Shown: piece after piece, positions 11,262 through 23,772 of the stretch
How positions within the stretch are numbered: the first letter of the stretch is position 1
Layout: the number at the start of each line of letters is the position of its first letter
From: Berberis thunbergii
Taxonomy: Eukaryota > Streptophyta > Magnoliopsida > Ranunculales > Berberidaceae
Reading direction: 5' to 3'
Assembly (NCBI GenBank): GCA_003290165.1
Contig: QNQO01000458.1
Coordinates: 682,001 to 746,000, forward strand
DNA: 64,000 nt
Program-made: the position numbers and the translations under genes
The notes under the pieces: model-generated
The model's database searches: none
What the model was told of the DNA's origin: nothing
Seen by the model: the letters and a program-made list of their open reading frames with translations, nothing else

Positions 11262-12670
11262 TTAGCCCCGCCCTTGTACTGTTAATGAACATGTCATCTT
11301 GGTTATCTGGCTTTTGATTTCCTTGTTTTCTTCTGCCAACTGTGTCAATGCAACCTCAAATTTTTGATTAGTTTTACCTTGTGCCTCTATAAATGCATGT
11401 AATGTATTTGATAAGGAACTTCTGTTAGATTTCGCATTGTATGGAGGTGCAGGGTATGACCTAGGTGGTTGTGCCTGTGAGTGTGTAGTTTGGTCTGCTT
11501 CGGACATCTAGCCTAAGTTAGGGTGATCTCTCCAGCCATAATTGTAAGTGTTACGTGAGTAAGGCTTCTTGTACATCCCTAAGGCGTTACATTGTTCCTC
11601 ATAAACCCCTCTCATCTCAGTCAAGGTTGGGCAATCCTGTGCTATGTGTGGGCCTACCATCCTTGGTCTTAAGTGTCTCTAACTCCCTAGTCACTCTATC
11701 CAATTGGGCTCTAAGGTTGTCCTCTTCCCTAAGTTGATAGACTCCAGCTAGGCGTGTTCTATCCGTGCTCTCAGTATCACTTGGACCAGTCCAAGTATGA
11801 GCCTTTTCAGCCAAGTCATTCAGGTACTCAATGGCCTCGTCAGGGTCCTTTTTCAAAAAATTTCCATTACACATCATCTCAATGAACTGATGCTCTCTAC
11901 TAGTGAGCCCCTCATAAAAATAACTGACTAAGTGCCAACTCTCATATCCATGGTGTGGACATGTATTCAAGAGATCCTTGAACCTCTCCCATGCTTGATA
12001 TAATGTCTCATTATTCTTTTGGGTGAAGGTAGAAATTTGTCTCTTTAGACCGTTGGTTTTGTGGTGAGGAAAGTATTTATTGAAACATGCTTAGGTCATC
12101 TTCTCCCACGAACTTATAGACCTTTGTCACAAAGTGTATAGCCAACTCTTCGATTTTTCCTTAAGGGAAAAAGGAAAAAAATCTTAGTCTAACCGAGTCT
12201 ACAACCTCAACTTTGTTGTGGAAAGTGGCCACAACTTCCTCAAATTCCCTAATGTGAATATAAGGATTCTCACTCTCTAGGCCATGAAAAGTGGGTAATA
12301 ATGGTATCATACCCGGCTTAAAATCTAGCTTTGGTGTACTTGGTGCAAACATGATACATGATGGAGTAGCAGTGCGCGTGGGGTGGAGATAGTCCTTTAG
12401 CAACCAAACATGGTCATCTTCGTGATTACTCATGGTGTTAGAATTAGAAGTATAACTTAATTTGGACTCAATGTGAATTTGTGGGTGTTCTAAATTTGGG
12501 ACCCTAATTAGTCTCCCTAAGTGGTCTCTATTCCAACTCACCCCCTCAATGTCATTTTTTTTGTTTTTTGTTTTTGTAATTTTTTAGAAATAAAATAGAA
12601 ATTAAACTGGACCTAAAACCTAAAAATAGAATAAAATAAAATAAAACAATGAGCAAGAAAGATAATACCT
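11262..12670 (-). pseudogene. Athila gag (frameshifted)
   Basis: Retrotransposon gag in three frame pieces: N-terminal (12161-12541, with LPTFHGLESENPYIHIREFEE), central (11617-11970, CPHHGYESWHLVSYFYEGL, then HTWTGPS) and C-terminal (11262-11507, a short coiled coil with NQKFEVALTQLAEENKEI). Between the last two lies DCPTLTEMRGVYEEQCNA, the usual segment after the gag core. Gag would form the virus-like particle. The start codon is uncertain; translation probably began at the ATG shortly after the PBS (about 12680). Confidence 0.8.
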
Positions 12671-12698
12671 GAAACCTCCATTGTAGAATTATGCTTGT

Positions 12699-12717
12699 TC
12701 CCCGGCAACGACGCCAA
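12699..12717 (-). promoter_or_regulatory. Primer binding site of the Athila element
   Basis: TTGGCGTCGTTGCCGGGGA in element sense, starting a few bases after the 5' LTR. It is the characteristic PBS neighbourhood of Athila/Tat elements, where a tRNA 3' end primes minus-strand synthesis. Confidence 0.85.
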
Positions 12718-12720
12718 CAT

Positions 12721-14262
12721 TTTGATTATGCCCAAACAGTACACGCGGTCAATTGCAGTAAAGATTGAAGTGTCGATCCCACGAGGAAAAACGATCTACA
12801 AAACAAGGTCAAGGAAGAAAAACTACGCGAAACTAAATGTAAGAAATTCTAACAAATTTAAAATAAGAAATTGAATTTAATTTAACAAAAAATCAAGTTT
12901 AGAGAAGTCACAAGGTTCCAAGAATCCCACCTAGATTTCACGTGCCAACTAGTATTGATTCACTATGATGACTCGATTACGCGTTTCACATCTCAAACAA
13001 CATAATTGGAAAAATAGTCTTTAATGCATTAATATATCCTAATGTAAATGGATTTTAGATTTCACTTTTCTAGAAAGCACAAAGGTTGGTCATATGTGAT
13101 ATCCTAAATTTACGATATATCCGGAGACAATAACATAATAAAAGACGGTCACATATAACTAACCTACTGGAATCAACTGATCCTTAAAAATTCCACACAT
13201 AAGAAAAGCGTGACTAAACTTATATGGAGAAGAAAAAGAAAACCACCGGAATAATTATCTACGAAGAAATTGATGAGATAGTTGTCACTAAAATAACATA
13301 AATTCCTATATTAAATAAAAGTGATAATCATAAACACCATTATTCATCGTGAAAGCATAAAACGAATCAAATACTAATTAAGTGAGTTACATCTAGGAGT
13401 TCGTCTCTTCACCTTGCGTGGAGTTTTGTGACACATGGCGAAGGTGATGGCAGCAACAGCGGTGTGGAGCTTCATCGACACAGTGGCGTGCTGTGGATCA
13501 GCGATGCGCACCCTGCTGGACGACGTCTTCACTATTGTTCTGGACATCATTTCTGCTCCCTGCTGGACAGCGTTGCATCTGTTGCTCTGGACAGCGCTGC
13601 TACATAATGTACTCCCTGCAGTCCTGCGTTTCTCGACGGCTGCTGCGTTTTCATTCCAGCGCCCCCTTTGCTGTCCTGTGCCCTCGCTGCTCTACGCACT
13701 TTCCTCTGCTCTGGCCTGCATCCTAGCTGCGATGCGTTCTGGCAGCTTGCTGCCCTCCTCTCTCCTGTGCGTTTTTTTTTCTTATGATTGTATATAATGG
13801 TAAAGAGAAACCCTTCATGGGCTCAATTGGAAACCCTTATTGGGTTCAATTAAAACTCCTTTTGTTAAACTAAAACTCTTTATTGGGCCCAATTGAAAAC
13901 CCAATACCTAATTGTAAACAAAAGGGATCCTCCCTGTTGGTGGATTTCTTTGTTTTAAATTCTATATGAATAATGGGTTTGTCTATGTTCATCCATATGA
14001 CTTCTTTGTTCCACCAAAATTCAAAACTAATTTTCTTTATTAATTTTTTTGGTTCTCTTAATCTTTGGCTTGAGTGTTTCCCGCTCCACTTCGTCAATTT
14101 GTCTATGAATCACCATTATTCGCCACGCTAACGCACTTTTGTCATTTAAACTCCAAATCCTATAGAAATACAAAAATAAATTAAATGAACTAAAATACAC
14201 TATTTGAAACACTAACAAATATATATTAGGAGGTATATTATGTTATAATTATGTGAATATCA
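12721..14262 (-). repeat. 5' LTR of the Athila element
   Basis: Collinear with 6018-7524. In element sense it begins TGATATTCACATAATTATAA at 14262 and ends next to the PBS. Small indels and substitutions relative to the other LTR are visible throughout, so the insertion is not very recent. Confidence 0.88.
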
Positions 14263-14992
14263 CTCGGCGAACTAGGATTAGAGTGATAGGGTTCAACGAT
14301 CATTATCTGTAGTTTGGCGATGATCCCCGACAAACCATCGTCATGAGGATGCATGAGAACTGATTGAACTTCTACTTGTTAAGCCGTTGTCATCCGCGTT
14401 CAGCAGACTAGGATTAGAGTGGACCAGAAGCTATCGTCATCTGTGGCCTATTGACTAAACTTTGGTTGGGTTCGGCGATCTTTTTTTATGAAAGGATGGT
14501 GACCCCTTAGCAAGCCATCGTAATTAGACATCGAGAGTGATGACTAGATTCTCACTTTCTAAGTCATCGTCATCCGTTATTGGCAGACTAGATTTAAAGC
14601 ATACCAGAAACTATCATAATCAATCGTCACTGACTAAGATTTGGTTAGGTTCGGTGACAATTATCTGTAATTGGAAAATAGTCCCTAGCGAGTCATCTTT
14701 ATTAGGCATTAAAACACTGACTAAGATCTCATTCTTTAAGCCGTCGTCATCCGCTTTTAGCGGACTAGAAGCTATTGTCATTGGTTGAAACCGACTAAGT
14801 TTTGGTTTGGTTCAACAACCATTATCTGCAGTTTGACAGTGGTCCCTGGCAAGCCATCATGGTCACGCATTAGAGCGCTGACTAAGCTCCCACTGTCTAA
14901 GCCATCATCATCCTCTTTTGGCAGACAAGGTTTAAAGTAGATTAGAAGCCATCGTTATCAGTCGGAGTTGACTAAGCTTTGATTGGGTTAGG
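14263..14992 (+). repeat. Tat A tandem array, main segment (160-180 bp monomers)
   Basis: The block ATTATCTGT, followed by CCC and (C/G)AA(A/G)CCATC, recurs at 14302, about 14480, 14660 and 14821 (spacing 178, 180 and 161). Each monomer also contains a GACTAAG...TTGGTTNGGTTCGG block. The monomers are related to the 133-bp array of element C read on its opposite strand (shared GACTAGRCTCCCAC and TGGCAARCCATC). This is the hypervariable tandem region known from 3' untranslated parts of Tat/Ogre elements. Confidence 0.78.
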
Positions 14993-15339
14993 CCTCTGCT
15001 TGGCCTTGGGTGTGTAAGTCTGCCTTGCTTAATTCACTTCGTTGTCCAATACGAAGATCGAACCAATAGATTTGGTTTTGAAGTTGGATCACCATAAAAA
15101 TTGATCGGATTGAGTTTATCTAGGTTGAATGAACGGTAGACAATAGAGTGGATACCTTGGACTTATTAATAATATCATCGTAGGCGTGTTCCGCGTTGCG
15201 TCAATGCTCAAGGCCATCATACTGTATGGGCTAGATTTGGCGGGATACTTGCTTGGGTCCATTGGTTGGTGGACCGTGGTGTAAAGATCAGCGTGCCAAA
15301 TGTACGACATAGATTACGAGACAGTTCAGCACCAGTTAC
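14993..15339 (-). other. Tat A 3' non-coding segment
   Basis: No ORF is recognised. The segment ending ACGACATAGATTACGAGACA (near 15303) matches C at about 36415-36435 (ACGACATAGATTGTGAGACA in matching orientation), at a similar distance from the tandem array. It is interrupted at GTTAC (15335-15339) by the next element. Confidence 0.6.
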
Positions 15340-16927
15340 TGATGGGCTATTTTGGTAACACACAAATTAATACCATGCTTTGTGATTGTAGTATAGAATA
15401 AGTATGGATCGTTTTGGACCGGGGATTAGAGGGCTTGTCAATTAACATTAATAATAACTAAAAGACAACTAACAATCTAATTAATTAAATAAAAGGGGAT
15501 TTGATTTACTAAATTAAACTATGAAAATAACTATAAAGATAATAAAACTAAAGGGATGGCAAATATGAGAAATTAGCTATGAGTTTATCTCCACACACCA
15601 AACATATGCTTATAAATCAATATTCAATAATCACTTGCTAACTAGTGAGAGACAATGCTCAAGATTAACCGTGATAAGCACTGCATTAATCTTATTATTT
15701 TCCCAAGTTCGTTGAATTAAACTAAGCGTCGCTTTCAAACTATTCTTATCATGCTATCTAAACAGGAATATCAAGTTAAATAACAATCTAAGATCATTGA
15801 GTTTTATGGAAAATATGAACACTGACTAGGCAATTACAAGTATGATCAACATCTTGTTCTTACCTAGGTTTTGACTTAACCTTACCAACGTTTCTTGGTA
15901 TTTACTACTTGTGTGTATAAGTTGATAACAATTAGGTGAAACTCTCATATACTCTAGCCCCAGATCCTAGCATGTTTACTAAGTTGTCCACCTAAACAAA
16001 CATATAAAGAAAAGTTCTCTATAAAGCAGTTAAGGAAAACACAATCACTAATAGCAAGGAAGATTAAATTCAATTAATTTATAAAACAATGTTCGGGGCT
16101 TCGAATCCACCCCTAACTAAGAGAAGTTTAGCTAGACATATTAATCATGTTCGAATAGCAATACATAATTAAATATCAAACTAAAAATAAGAGAAAGAGT
16201 TAAGAGATGAAACAAAACACTGTCACCTGATCCGTGGTGGTACTGAGTGGACTGAAAGGATGTGAATAGCGGTACAAATAGAATTCAAATTCTTCTTTTC
16301 CTTTACGTGGTCTACTTATCCTCTCCTTCACTGATTTGTTTGACCTCTCCTTCACTGATATGTTTCAGTTGTGTGCGTGACGAGATGAAACGGATGACGG
16401 TGGTCGGTATTTGCGTGGCTAGTGGCGATCAGAGAGTCAAACGAGAGAGATGTGAAGACGGTGATGATGGGTGGCGACGAAGGGGATGATGGGAGATAGG
16501 GACAGAAATGAGGGTTTATCAATGATGGTGGAGGCGATCGGTTGTTGCGAAGAGGAGGGGTCTGCGAGAATGGGGTTCGATTGGGTTTAGGATTGATGAT
16601 GGATGAAAGGTGGATGGATGTGTGGCTGTGGATGGGTGATGATGGGTGATGGCTTGCTGTGGTTGCAAGCGTGATTGCTCCAGGGCAGGTATCATTCATT
16701 TTATATTTGTTTTCTGTTTGGTTTCCTTCTTTGCTTGGTTTCTTTTTTTTGTGTGGTTTCCTTGTGCAATTAGTTTCCAATTCGCTTCAGTTAGCTTCTA
16801 TTTTAGAATATTGTACTTGGAAATCTATACAAACACGAAAATAGCAATTAGTACCATAATTAACAAGTAATAGCCAAAAATATATATAGAAATATGATAA
16901 AAAAATAGCCTAATTGTGCCCCTATCA
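15340..16927 (-). repeat. 3' LTR of the LARD-like element
   Basis: In element sense it begins TGATAGGGGCACAATTAGGC and ends AAATAGCCCATCA (TGAT...ATCA termini). It contains a 142-codon frame on the minus strand (16352-16780), rich in His, Ser, Pro and Thr, that is matched by a 138-codon frame in the other LTR. Confidence 0.87.
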
Positions 16928-18838
16928 AATTCCCCCACACTTATCTTTTGCTAGTCCTAGGGCAAATTCAAGAAACAAAAAGACTCAAATGACTCAATTT
17001 ATACTTTCCAACATTTGTCTCTGAGATTTTCAACGGATCATGACGTGTTAAGATTATTTGTAAACACAATATAAAATCCACATCATTCGATAATTAATAC
17101 ATGTTCATAGCAATGATATAAAAATTCATAATTAAATCAATTTAAGTGATTGTGAAACTCAAGCGCGTGCCAAGAAGAATTAACCCAAAAATCTCACTGG
17201 ATGCACTCTTTTCTTTTTCACTGATTGTTTGGTAAAATCACTCTTTCTATTCTAGTTATATGTGAGAGGATTGATGTAAAAGGGAAACAAATAGCTCACA
17301 TATGATATAACAAGAAAGAATGACATTTCTGACTTTTTTTTCCAGATATATGATCTCATTGAAGTAATGCTACTACTTGAATGCAAGAACTAGTGACACC
17401 ATATGCTCATACCTCATTCGAATCTCTACATCGTGACATTGCAAGACAATCTCAATCAAAAGGTCTTAATTCAAGTTGTAATGGGGCCAATGGTCAAGAG
17501 AAGAAAAAGAACAGATATGAAATTTTCAAAGGGCTTGAAGAAATGGTGAAAACATGCAATAAGATTTGAGACATTAGCAATGAATTATATGGCTCAAGAC
17601 ATAAGTAAGAAAATGAAGAGTTGGCCCACTGATAATGAAGAGTTTCAGCCATTATTTTGTATCTACTGAATGAAAAGAATTGGACTATCTGTATGGTACT
17701 GAAAACTGAATGAATATAGATAATGACTTGTGTCCCTTCTATAACTTTTTGTAACATTTTATTTTTTTGCAATTCTTTCTTCTTGAACTATCTACCACAA
17801 GGGTCTTCCCCACACTTGCTTTTCAACATACCTTGAACCACAATAAATCTCTGCAAATCAAATTATGTTCCACTCTTTTGATTAAGTTAGGGATAGAAAA
17901 TGAGGGTAATGAAACAAAAGGCTTAATAACAGGCTCAACAGGGTCAACCTAAAGGAAATATATAATAGATCAAATTTATTTGGCAATGGTGGAGACTAGG
18001 TGCCTTTATCATGTTAAGTATGTCATGCAATTCAATATGATGCTTTGAACGAAATTAATACAAGTTCTAGTATTTAATTCTTAATTTTGAAAGCAATCCA
18101 AGTAGCAACCAAAACAAACAAATTTGAGATTCTGCAACGAGTTATTATTGACAAAAGAAATGAAAGTTGACTTAACTAAAAACTCTCAAAATCAAAGGAA
18201 CAATAGGCTCAAAACTCACATATGGGTTATAATGAGTTAGATTCAATTAATCATGCTATGAGTATCAATTACTAAGTTGATTACATGTGAATTTGCATAT
18301 GATAACCATAAATAAGCATTAACTAAAGAATAATATTAGATCTTAAATCATGGTTATAAATCACCTTAAAGTCATGCAATTAAAAATCAAATCTCATCAT
18401 TGTGTTGGAAAGTATCCTAAGACTCAAAACAACTAATTTTTTTTATTTTTTATTTATTTTTATGACACTAATACCAACAAAGAAAATAAAAACCAACATT
18501 TTTTTAAGGGGCTGACATTTTTTTTCTTCAAAATAAAACAACGTTTTGTTCCCCCACACTTAAACCTAACATTTTCCTCAATGTTAATAGATTATAGCAC
18601 ATGCAATGAAAGATTTAAAAGCGAAAAAACAAACTACTAACAAATAAAACCAAAAATAACGAAAATAAAATAAAGGGATAAAGAAAGCAAATCTGATTGG
18701 GTTGCCTCCCAAGAATCGCTTGTTTTAACGTTGTGCAGCCTGACAAAAAGAAAAAAAATAAAAAGATAAATTTTAATTAACAAAAAAACTATTAAGTAAT
18801 TAACAATTTTATTAATCCCCTTTAACGTCACCAAAAAT
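16928..18838 (-). other. Interior of the LARD-like element, non-coding
   Basis: AT-rich, no gag, protease, RT or integrase motif. Landmarks are CCCCCACACTTATCTTTTGC next to the PPT (16931), CCCCCACACTTAAACCTAAC at 18552, and the Athila-typical GGGTTGCCTCCCAAGAATCG at about 18698. The PBS remnant lies at 18816-18835. Short ORFs (17381-17569, 17494-17772, 18637-18864) match nothing and overlap on opposite strands. Confidence 0.75.
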
Positions 18839-20443
18839 TGATGGGCTATTTTAGTAGCACACAACTTAATACCCTACTTTGTGATTGTAGTATAGAATAA
18901 GTAGGGATCCTTCTGGACCGGGGATTATAAGGCTTGTCAATTAACATTAATAATAATAACTAAAAGACAACTAACAACCTAATTAATTAAATAAAAGGGG
19001 ATTTGATTTTCTAAATTAAACTATGAAAATAACTACGAAAATTACTGTAAAGATAATAAAACTAAAGGGATGGCAAAGATGAGAGATTAGCTATGAGTTT
19101 ATCTCCACACACCAAACATATGCTTATAAATCAATCTTCAATAATCACTTGCTAACTCGTGAGAGACAATGCTCAAGATTAACCATGATAATCACTGTAT
19201 TAATCTTACTATTTTCCCAAGTTCGTTGAATTAAACTAAGCGTCGCTATCAAATTATTCTTATCATGCTACCTAAACAAGAATCACAAGTTAAATAAAAA
19301 TCTAAGATCATTGAGTTTTATGAAAAATATGAACACTAACTAGGCAATTACAAGTATGATCAACATCTTGTTCTTACCTAGGTTTTGACTTAACTTTACA
19401 AACGTTCCTTGGTATTTACTACTTGTGAGTATAAGATTATAACAATTAGGTGAAACTCTCATATACTCTAGCCTCAGATCCTAGCATGTTTACTAAGTTG
19501 GCCACCTTAACAAACATACAAAGAAAAGTTCTCTATAAAGCCGTTAAGCAAAACACAATCACTAATAGCAAGGAAGATTAAATTCAATTAATTTATAAAA
19601 CACATGTTCGGGGCTTCGAATCCACCCCTAACTAAGAGAAGTTTAGTTAGACATATTAATCATGTTCGAACAACAATACATAATTAAATATCAAACTAAA
19701 AGTAAGAGAAAGAGTTAAGAGATGAAACAAAACACTGTTGCCTGATCCGTGGTGGTACTGAGTGGACTGAGAGGTTGCGAATAGCGGTACAAAGAGAATT
19801 CAAATTCTTTTTTTTTCCTTTTCGTGATCTACTTTTCCTCTCCTTCACTGATTTGTTTCACCTTTCCTTCACTGATATATTTCAGTTGTGTGCGTGACGA
19901 GATGAAACAGATGATGGTGGTCGGTATTTGCGTGGCTAGTGGCGATCAGGGAGTCAAACGAGAGAGATGTGAAGACGGTGACGATGGGTGGCGACGAAGG
20001 GGATGACGGGAAAGAGGGACAGAGACGAGGGTTTATCGATGATGGTTTAGGCGATTGGTTGTTGCGAGGATGAGGGGTCTGTGAGAATGGGGTTCGATTG
20101 GATTTAGGGTTGATGATGGATGAAAGGTGGATGGATGCGTGGCTGTGGATTGGTGATGACGGGTGATGGCTTGCTGTGGTTGCAAGCGTGATTGCTCTAG
20201 GGCAGGTATCATTCCTTTTATATTTGTTTTCTGCTTGGTTTCCTTCTTTGCTTGGTTTCCTTTTTTGTGTGGTTTCCTTGTGCAATTAGTTGCCAATTTG
20301 CTTCACTTAGCTTCTATTTTCGAATCTTGTAAGTGGAAATCTGCACAAACACGAAAATAGCAATTAGTACCATAATTAACAAGTAAAAATAAAAAATATA
20401 TTTAGAAATATGGTACTAAAAATAGTCTAATTATGCCCTATTA
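18839..20443 (-). repeat. 5' LTR of the LARD-like element
   Basis: Collinear with 15340-16927. Its first base pair in element sense is decayed (TAATAGGGC instead of TGATAGGGG). It contains the matching Ser/His/Pro-rich frame at 19869-20285 minus. Confidence 0.87.
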
Positions 20444-20448
20444 GTTAC

Positions 20449-21629
20449 TCCCCCCAGTTAATGGGGCTACGTGCAGTGCTATTAATTCGATGAATGTGGA
20501 CTCGTGCAGTTGCAATTTGAATAGTCATCTCCCTATTCCCCGTACGACATTTAATGGTGACATAACTATTGATTGATTTCATTTCGTGAACTATCGCGCC
20601 TATATATATATATGTTGGAGTTCACCATTTCAAGCATTTCCATATATGCCCTAGATAATATTCCTGAAATGCATTTTGTAGAAAATATGCTTTGGGTTCT
20701 CCTAAGGCTTAAGGAAGATATTCATTGTTGGAGTCTTCAAATGTTTTGACATTTGTCGCGATGAGTCTTGACTAGACCTATTTTTATGCGGTGCCACCTG
20801 GTTTGGGTGAGCATCCAATTGGTTCCATGGGACCTTGTTATTTCTTTTTACATTGCGTAGAAGAGTTACTCACTTCCCCCAGGGGTCAAGTTTGTCTTTC
20901 ATCTTCTTGTGCTCCGATGGCGTCTCGCAACATATGATCTCAAGGATAACACCCACAGTCAACATTGTTTGGCTTGTTCCTGTTGTATCTACAGAGCATC
21001 ATGCGTGATGCCACGATTGGAAGACAGATAAGCGGAGCAGAGCTCTGACGTGTGTGACCTAGGGCGCTGATTTTGCGTCACCTCAACCATCTGTTGTTGG
21101 AGGGACATTCTCATCTGCCTTCTTCTGCTTCTTTTTGTTCCTCTTCACGAGGTAGATTGGCAGGGCTAAGTCTTTACATGCATTTGAGCGGAGACATACT
21201 TGCGTCAGACTTAGATATTCTTAGTGTATAAGCTATTGTACTAGTCAGTCGGGCAAACTTTGTAATAACTTTCATTGTAATCAATAAAATCCGTTTTATT
21301 CCTTGAATATGTCTTGTGCGAACAATTCTTCTAAACTGAAAAGACAACAATAGAAATCAAAACAATAAGATAGTTTGATTTTAAATAAAAACAAACTAAT
21401 CTAGCTCTGAGAGAGATGTGCAGAATCTTGACTTAGACTGTGTAGCTCTTTTGGCGGAACATCAGGTGTTGCCAAAGTTAGCGAAGTTATTGAAGAGTGA
21501 ACTTCATGCTGGTTGTCAGCATTCAGAGGAGGCGTCTGACTACTGAAGTGTTGGACTGGATGGTGTTTCTAGCACTGGATTCCAGCTCGTCGAATAACTG
21601 ATCCTTAGTTGTTGGAGCATTGTTACTAT
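20449..21629 (-). other. Tat A 3' non-coding region between protease and array
   Basis: No RT, RNase H or integrase sequence is present. Several blocks are collinear with element C at 35200-36400. Examples are GTGTTATCC/TAAG followed by ATATGTTG, a C-rich/GGGGAAGT block followed by CTTCTACG, and AGACTCAT followed by AAATGTCA. A short (TA)n run sits at about 20600. Confidence 0.65.
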
Positions 21630-21900
21630 TCACACGGAGTGGTTCCCCCCGAATCTGGGCCTAGTGTTTGATATGTCTGTCCGGCGAGCTCGAGCTGTAA
21701 TTGCTAGGAATCTAGCTGCTTCGACACTGCGTAGTGGCAGTTTCTCGCTGAAGATTGATCTCCACGAATAGTTCCTTGGGCTTGGTTGGTTGTATACTTG
21801 ATGCATTGGTGCAGAATAGAAACTACTGCTTCCATATGGTGAAGCCAAGGCCTTTTTACGATGATGTTATAGGCAGACGGATCATCGACCACCATGAACT
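21630..21900 (-). pseudogene. Tat A protease remnant
   Basis: Minus-strand frame with VVDDPSAYNIIVKRPWLHHM, the segment that in Tat/gypsy polyproteins follows the protease active site (V-V-D-x-P-S-A-Y-N-x-I-x-G-R-P). It continues into CIKYTTNQAQGTIRGDQ. Element C has the same segment at 34712-34894. No intact DTG/DSG active site could be read; the frame is shifted upstream. Confidence 0.72.
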
Positions 21901-22019
21901 TCAGTACAAGGTACTTCTATAATTGTGACTCTCTTGCCATTACCATTAAGTTGATCCTCCTAATAGGGAAGCATCTCTTTCCGCTAAACCCGACCATGGG
22001 ATGGTTGGCGGGTGTTAAG

Positions 22020-23750
22020 TCCGCCTCCTTGTGCTGCATGTTCGGAAAGCATTGAGAAACATGAAGTTTTAAAGAGGTTCATGTGTCCACCAAGTCCTTT
22101 TTACTTCCCACTTCAAATGAGGACCAAGATGACCAGGGTGTCATTGTAAAGAAAAATGAACGCCCTGAAGGTCCTGGTCCATGAATGTCAGCGGTGGGAT
22201 GAGGCTCTGAATACGTGCATACTGCACTTGTTTGTCTTCGGAGGTTGGTTGTATACACATTTTGAGAAGTGTGCTCTTGCAAATTTTTTGCTTGCTCGCC
22301 TTCGGAGCCAACTCCATGAAGCACATATATGATGTCAGAATTATCTTTCTCTTTATCCTTAACGAAATCTTCTCTTTTCTTCACCTGATCATGTTTTTTG
22401 TTTGGGCTCAGAAACTCCTTGAGTTTTCCCTTCTAGATCCAATACTCTATCTCGTTCTTGAGACTCTCACAATTCTCAATGTCGTAGCTACCCTTTTTCT
22501 GAAATGAACAGTCTTTGCTGTTATCACGCTGGAAGGGGTCTTCTTGCTATTTCGCGGGCCACTTTAACTCTTTCGAATTCTTGATAGAGTTTGAGGATGA
22601 TGGACAGATTAGAATTGAAGGGAGAGACAAATTTCACGTTGATGTAGTTAGAGGCCTTATCTTGCCTTGCACGGCTAGAGTCGGGCTCGCTATCATTGTG
22701 TTTCCTTTTTCTGTCATTGTCAACCTATTTCTTCTCCTCATTTTTGTCTATGGATGCAGAGGGTTCTTTTCGGACTCCGCCTCGTTCTTGGTGGCCAACA
22801 TCTCATCAAGAATAATGTATCTCTGGGCATTCTTTAATAAGTTTTTCATATCGGTTGGATGGTTTAGAGTGAGAAAACCATAAAACTTGCCTCTCCTCAT
22901 ACCTGAAGAGAAGGCTGTGACCATGATGTCGCTACTGTAGCCATTGATGAGAGTAAGCTCATCGTTAAAGCACGTGACGTATTTTCATAACGTCTCGTTT
23001 CGCTTCTGTCTGAGGGTGAGTAGATAATGCGAACCCTTTCCGATTTACTGGCTGCTAACAAAGCATGTAAGGAACGCTTTCGCCAGTGTATGGAATGAGA
23101 TGACAGACCTCAGAAGGAGGCTGTGGAACCAGGGCAGCGCTGACTTTTTCAGGCTGGTAGGGAATGACTGACACATTATTGTTTCAGATCCTTTTTTAAG
23201 CGTCATTACATGCTGGAAGTGGCGCAAGTGATAAGACGAGTCTGTCCTCCCGTCATAGAATTCCAGCTTTGGTAGAGTGAATTTCTTTGGCAAAGGCTCG
23301 TTCATGATATGATCCATGAACAGTGGGATAGTGAGGTTGAACAACACATCAAGATTAGTGGCCCCCAATCGGATGGGGTTCTAGGAGATCTATCCGTTAT
23401 CCCTAGATGCTGGGTTTCCACCTTCGGTCTATTGAGAGCCTGTAGGAGGAGCGTGACTTTCCTGAACGTGTTCCCTTGTGTTTTTTGGGTGGAGGGTTTT
23501 ACTGGGTGAGCATCTCCAGCGCTCGTGCAATCTGCTGCATCTGGGTTGATAGTAGATCCACCATTGGGTCCGTTGCAGCTGCCATCGACACGAGGGTCTG
23601 ATTTTTTTTCTCCTGCGGTGTCGAATTCGCTGGAATTGGAGGCGCTCTTACAGTACGAGCGTTCGAGGGCTCAGGAAATATCCATTATTGCGAGCATATC
23701 TCTGTGTTGTGAGGCATGGTGATAACACTATTTTTTCAAGGAACATAATC
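22020..23750 (-). pseudogene. Tat A gag (degenerate)
   Basis: The best piece (23045-23368 minus) reads MNEPLPKKFTLPKLEFYDG, then HLRHFQHVMTL, then FPTSLKKSALPWFHSL, the core of plant Tat-type gag (retrotransposon gag domain). Downstream in another frame follow NETL-KYV-CFNDELTLI and RRGKFYGFLTL-HPTDM, the normal continuation. The C-terminal part (22079-22384) reads DIIYVLHGVGSEGEQ and matches element C. Several stops and frameshifts interrupt it. The N-terminal low-complexity region starts soon after the PBS at 23753. Confidence 0.75.
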
Positions 23751-23752
23751 GT

Positions 23753-23769
23753 TCCCATGGATGGCGCTA
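23753..23769 (-). promoter_or_regulatory. PBS of Tat A
   Basis: In element sense TAGCGCCATCCATGGGA lies four bases after the LTR end (CATCA at 23777-23773). It corresponds to the TGGCGCCGTCTGTGGGA-type PBS neighbourhood of Tat elements, with a few substitutions. Confidence 0.7.
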
Positions 23770-23772
23770 AAA

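Larger units (their letters stand above)
6017..14262 (-). mobile_element. Athila-lineage Ty3/gypsy retrotransposon, internally deleted
   Basis: A complete two-LTR element of about 8.2 kb on the minus strand. LTRs lie at 6018-7524 and 12721-14262. An Athila-type PBS (TTGGCGTCGTTGCCGGGGA) abuts the 5' LTR and a PPT the 3' LTR. The exact duplication CTCGG (6012-6016 and 14263-14267) flanks it. Gag and protease are recognisable but carry stops. RT, RNase H and the integrase catalytic core are missing, leaving only the integrase C-terminal domain. It could not move without proteins supplied in trans. Confidence 0.88.
15340..20443 (-). mobile_element. LARD-like derivative of an Athila element (no gag or pol)
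   Basis: Two LTRs (15340-16927 and 18839-20443) surround a 1.9 kb interior with no retroviral domain. An exact target duplication, GTTAC, lies at 15335-15339 and 20444-20448. In element sense (minus) the PBS is a decayed TTTGGTGACGTTAAAGGGGA and the PPT GTGTGGGGGAATT. Interior blocks match the 3' non-coding region of the Athila element at 7541-9764, so it appears to be an Athila-type element that lost everything from the PBS to the 3' non-coding part. It would depend on another element's proteins. Confidence 0.85.
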
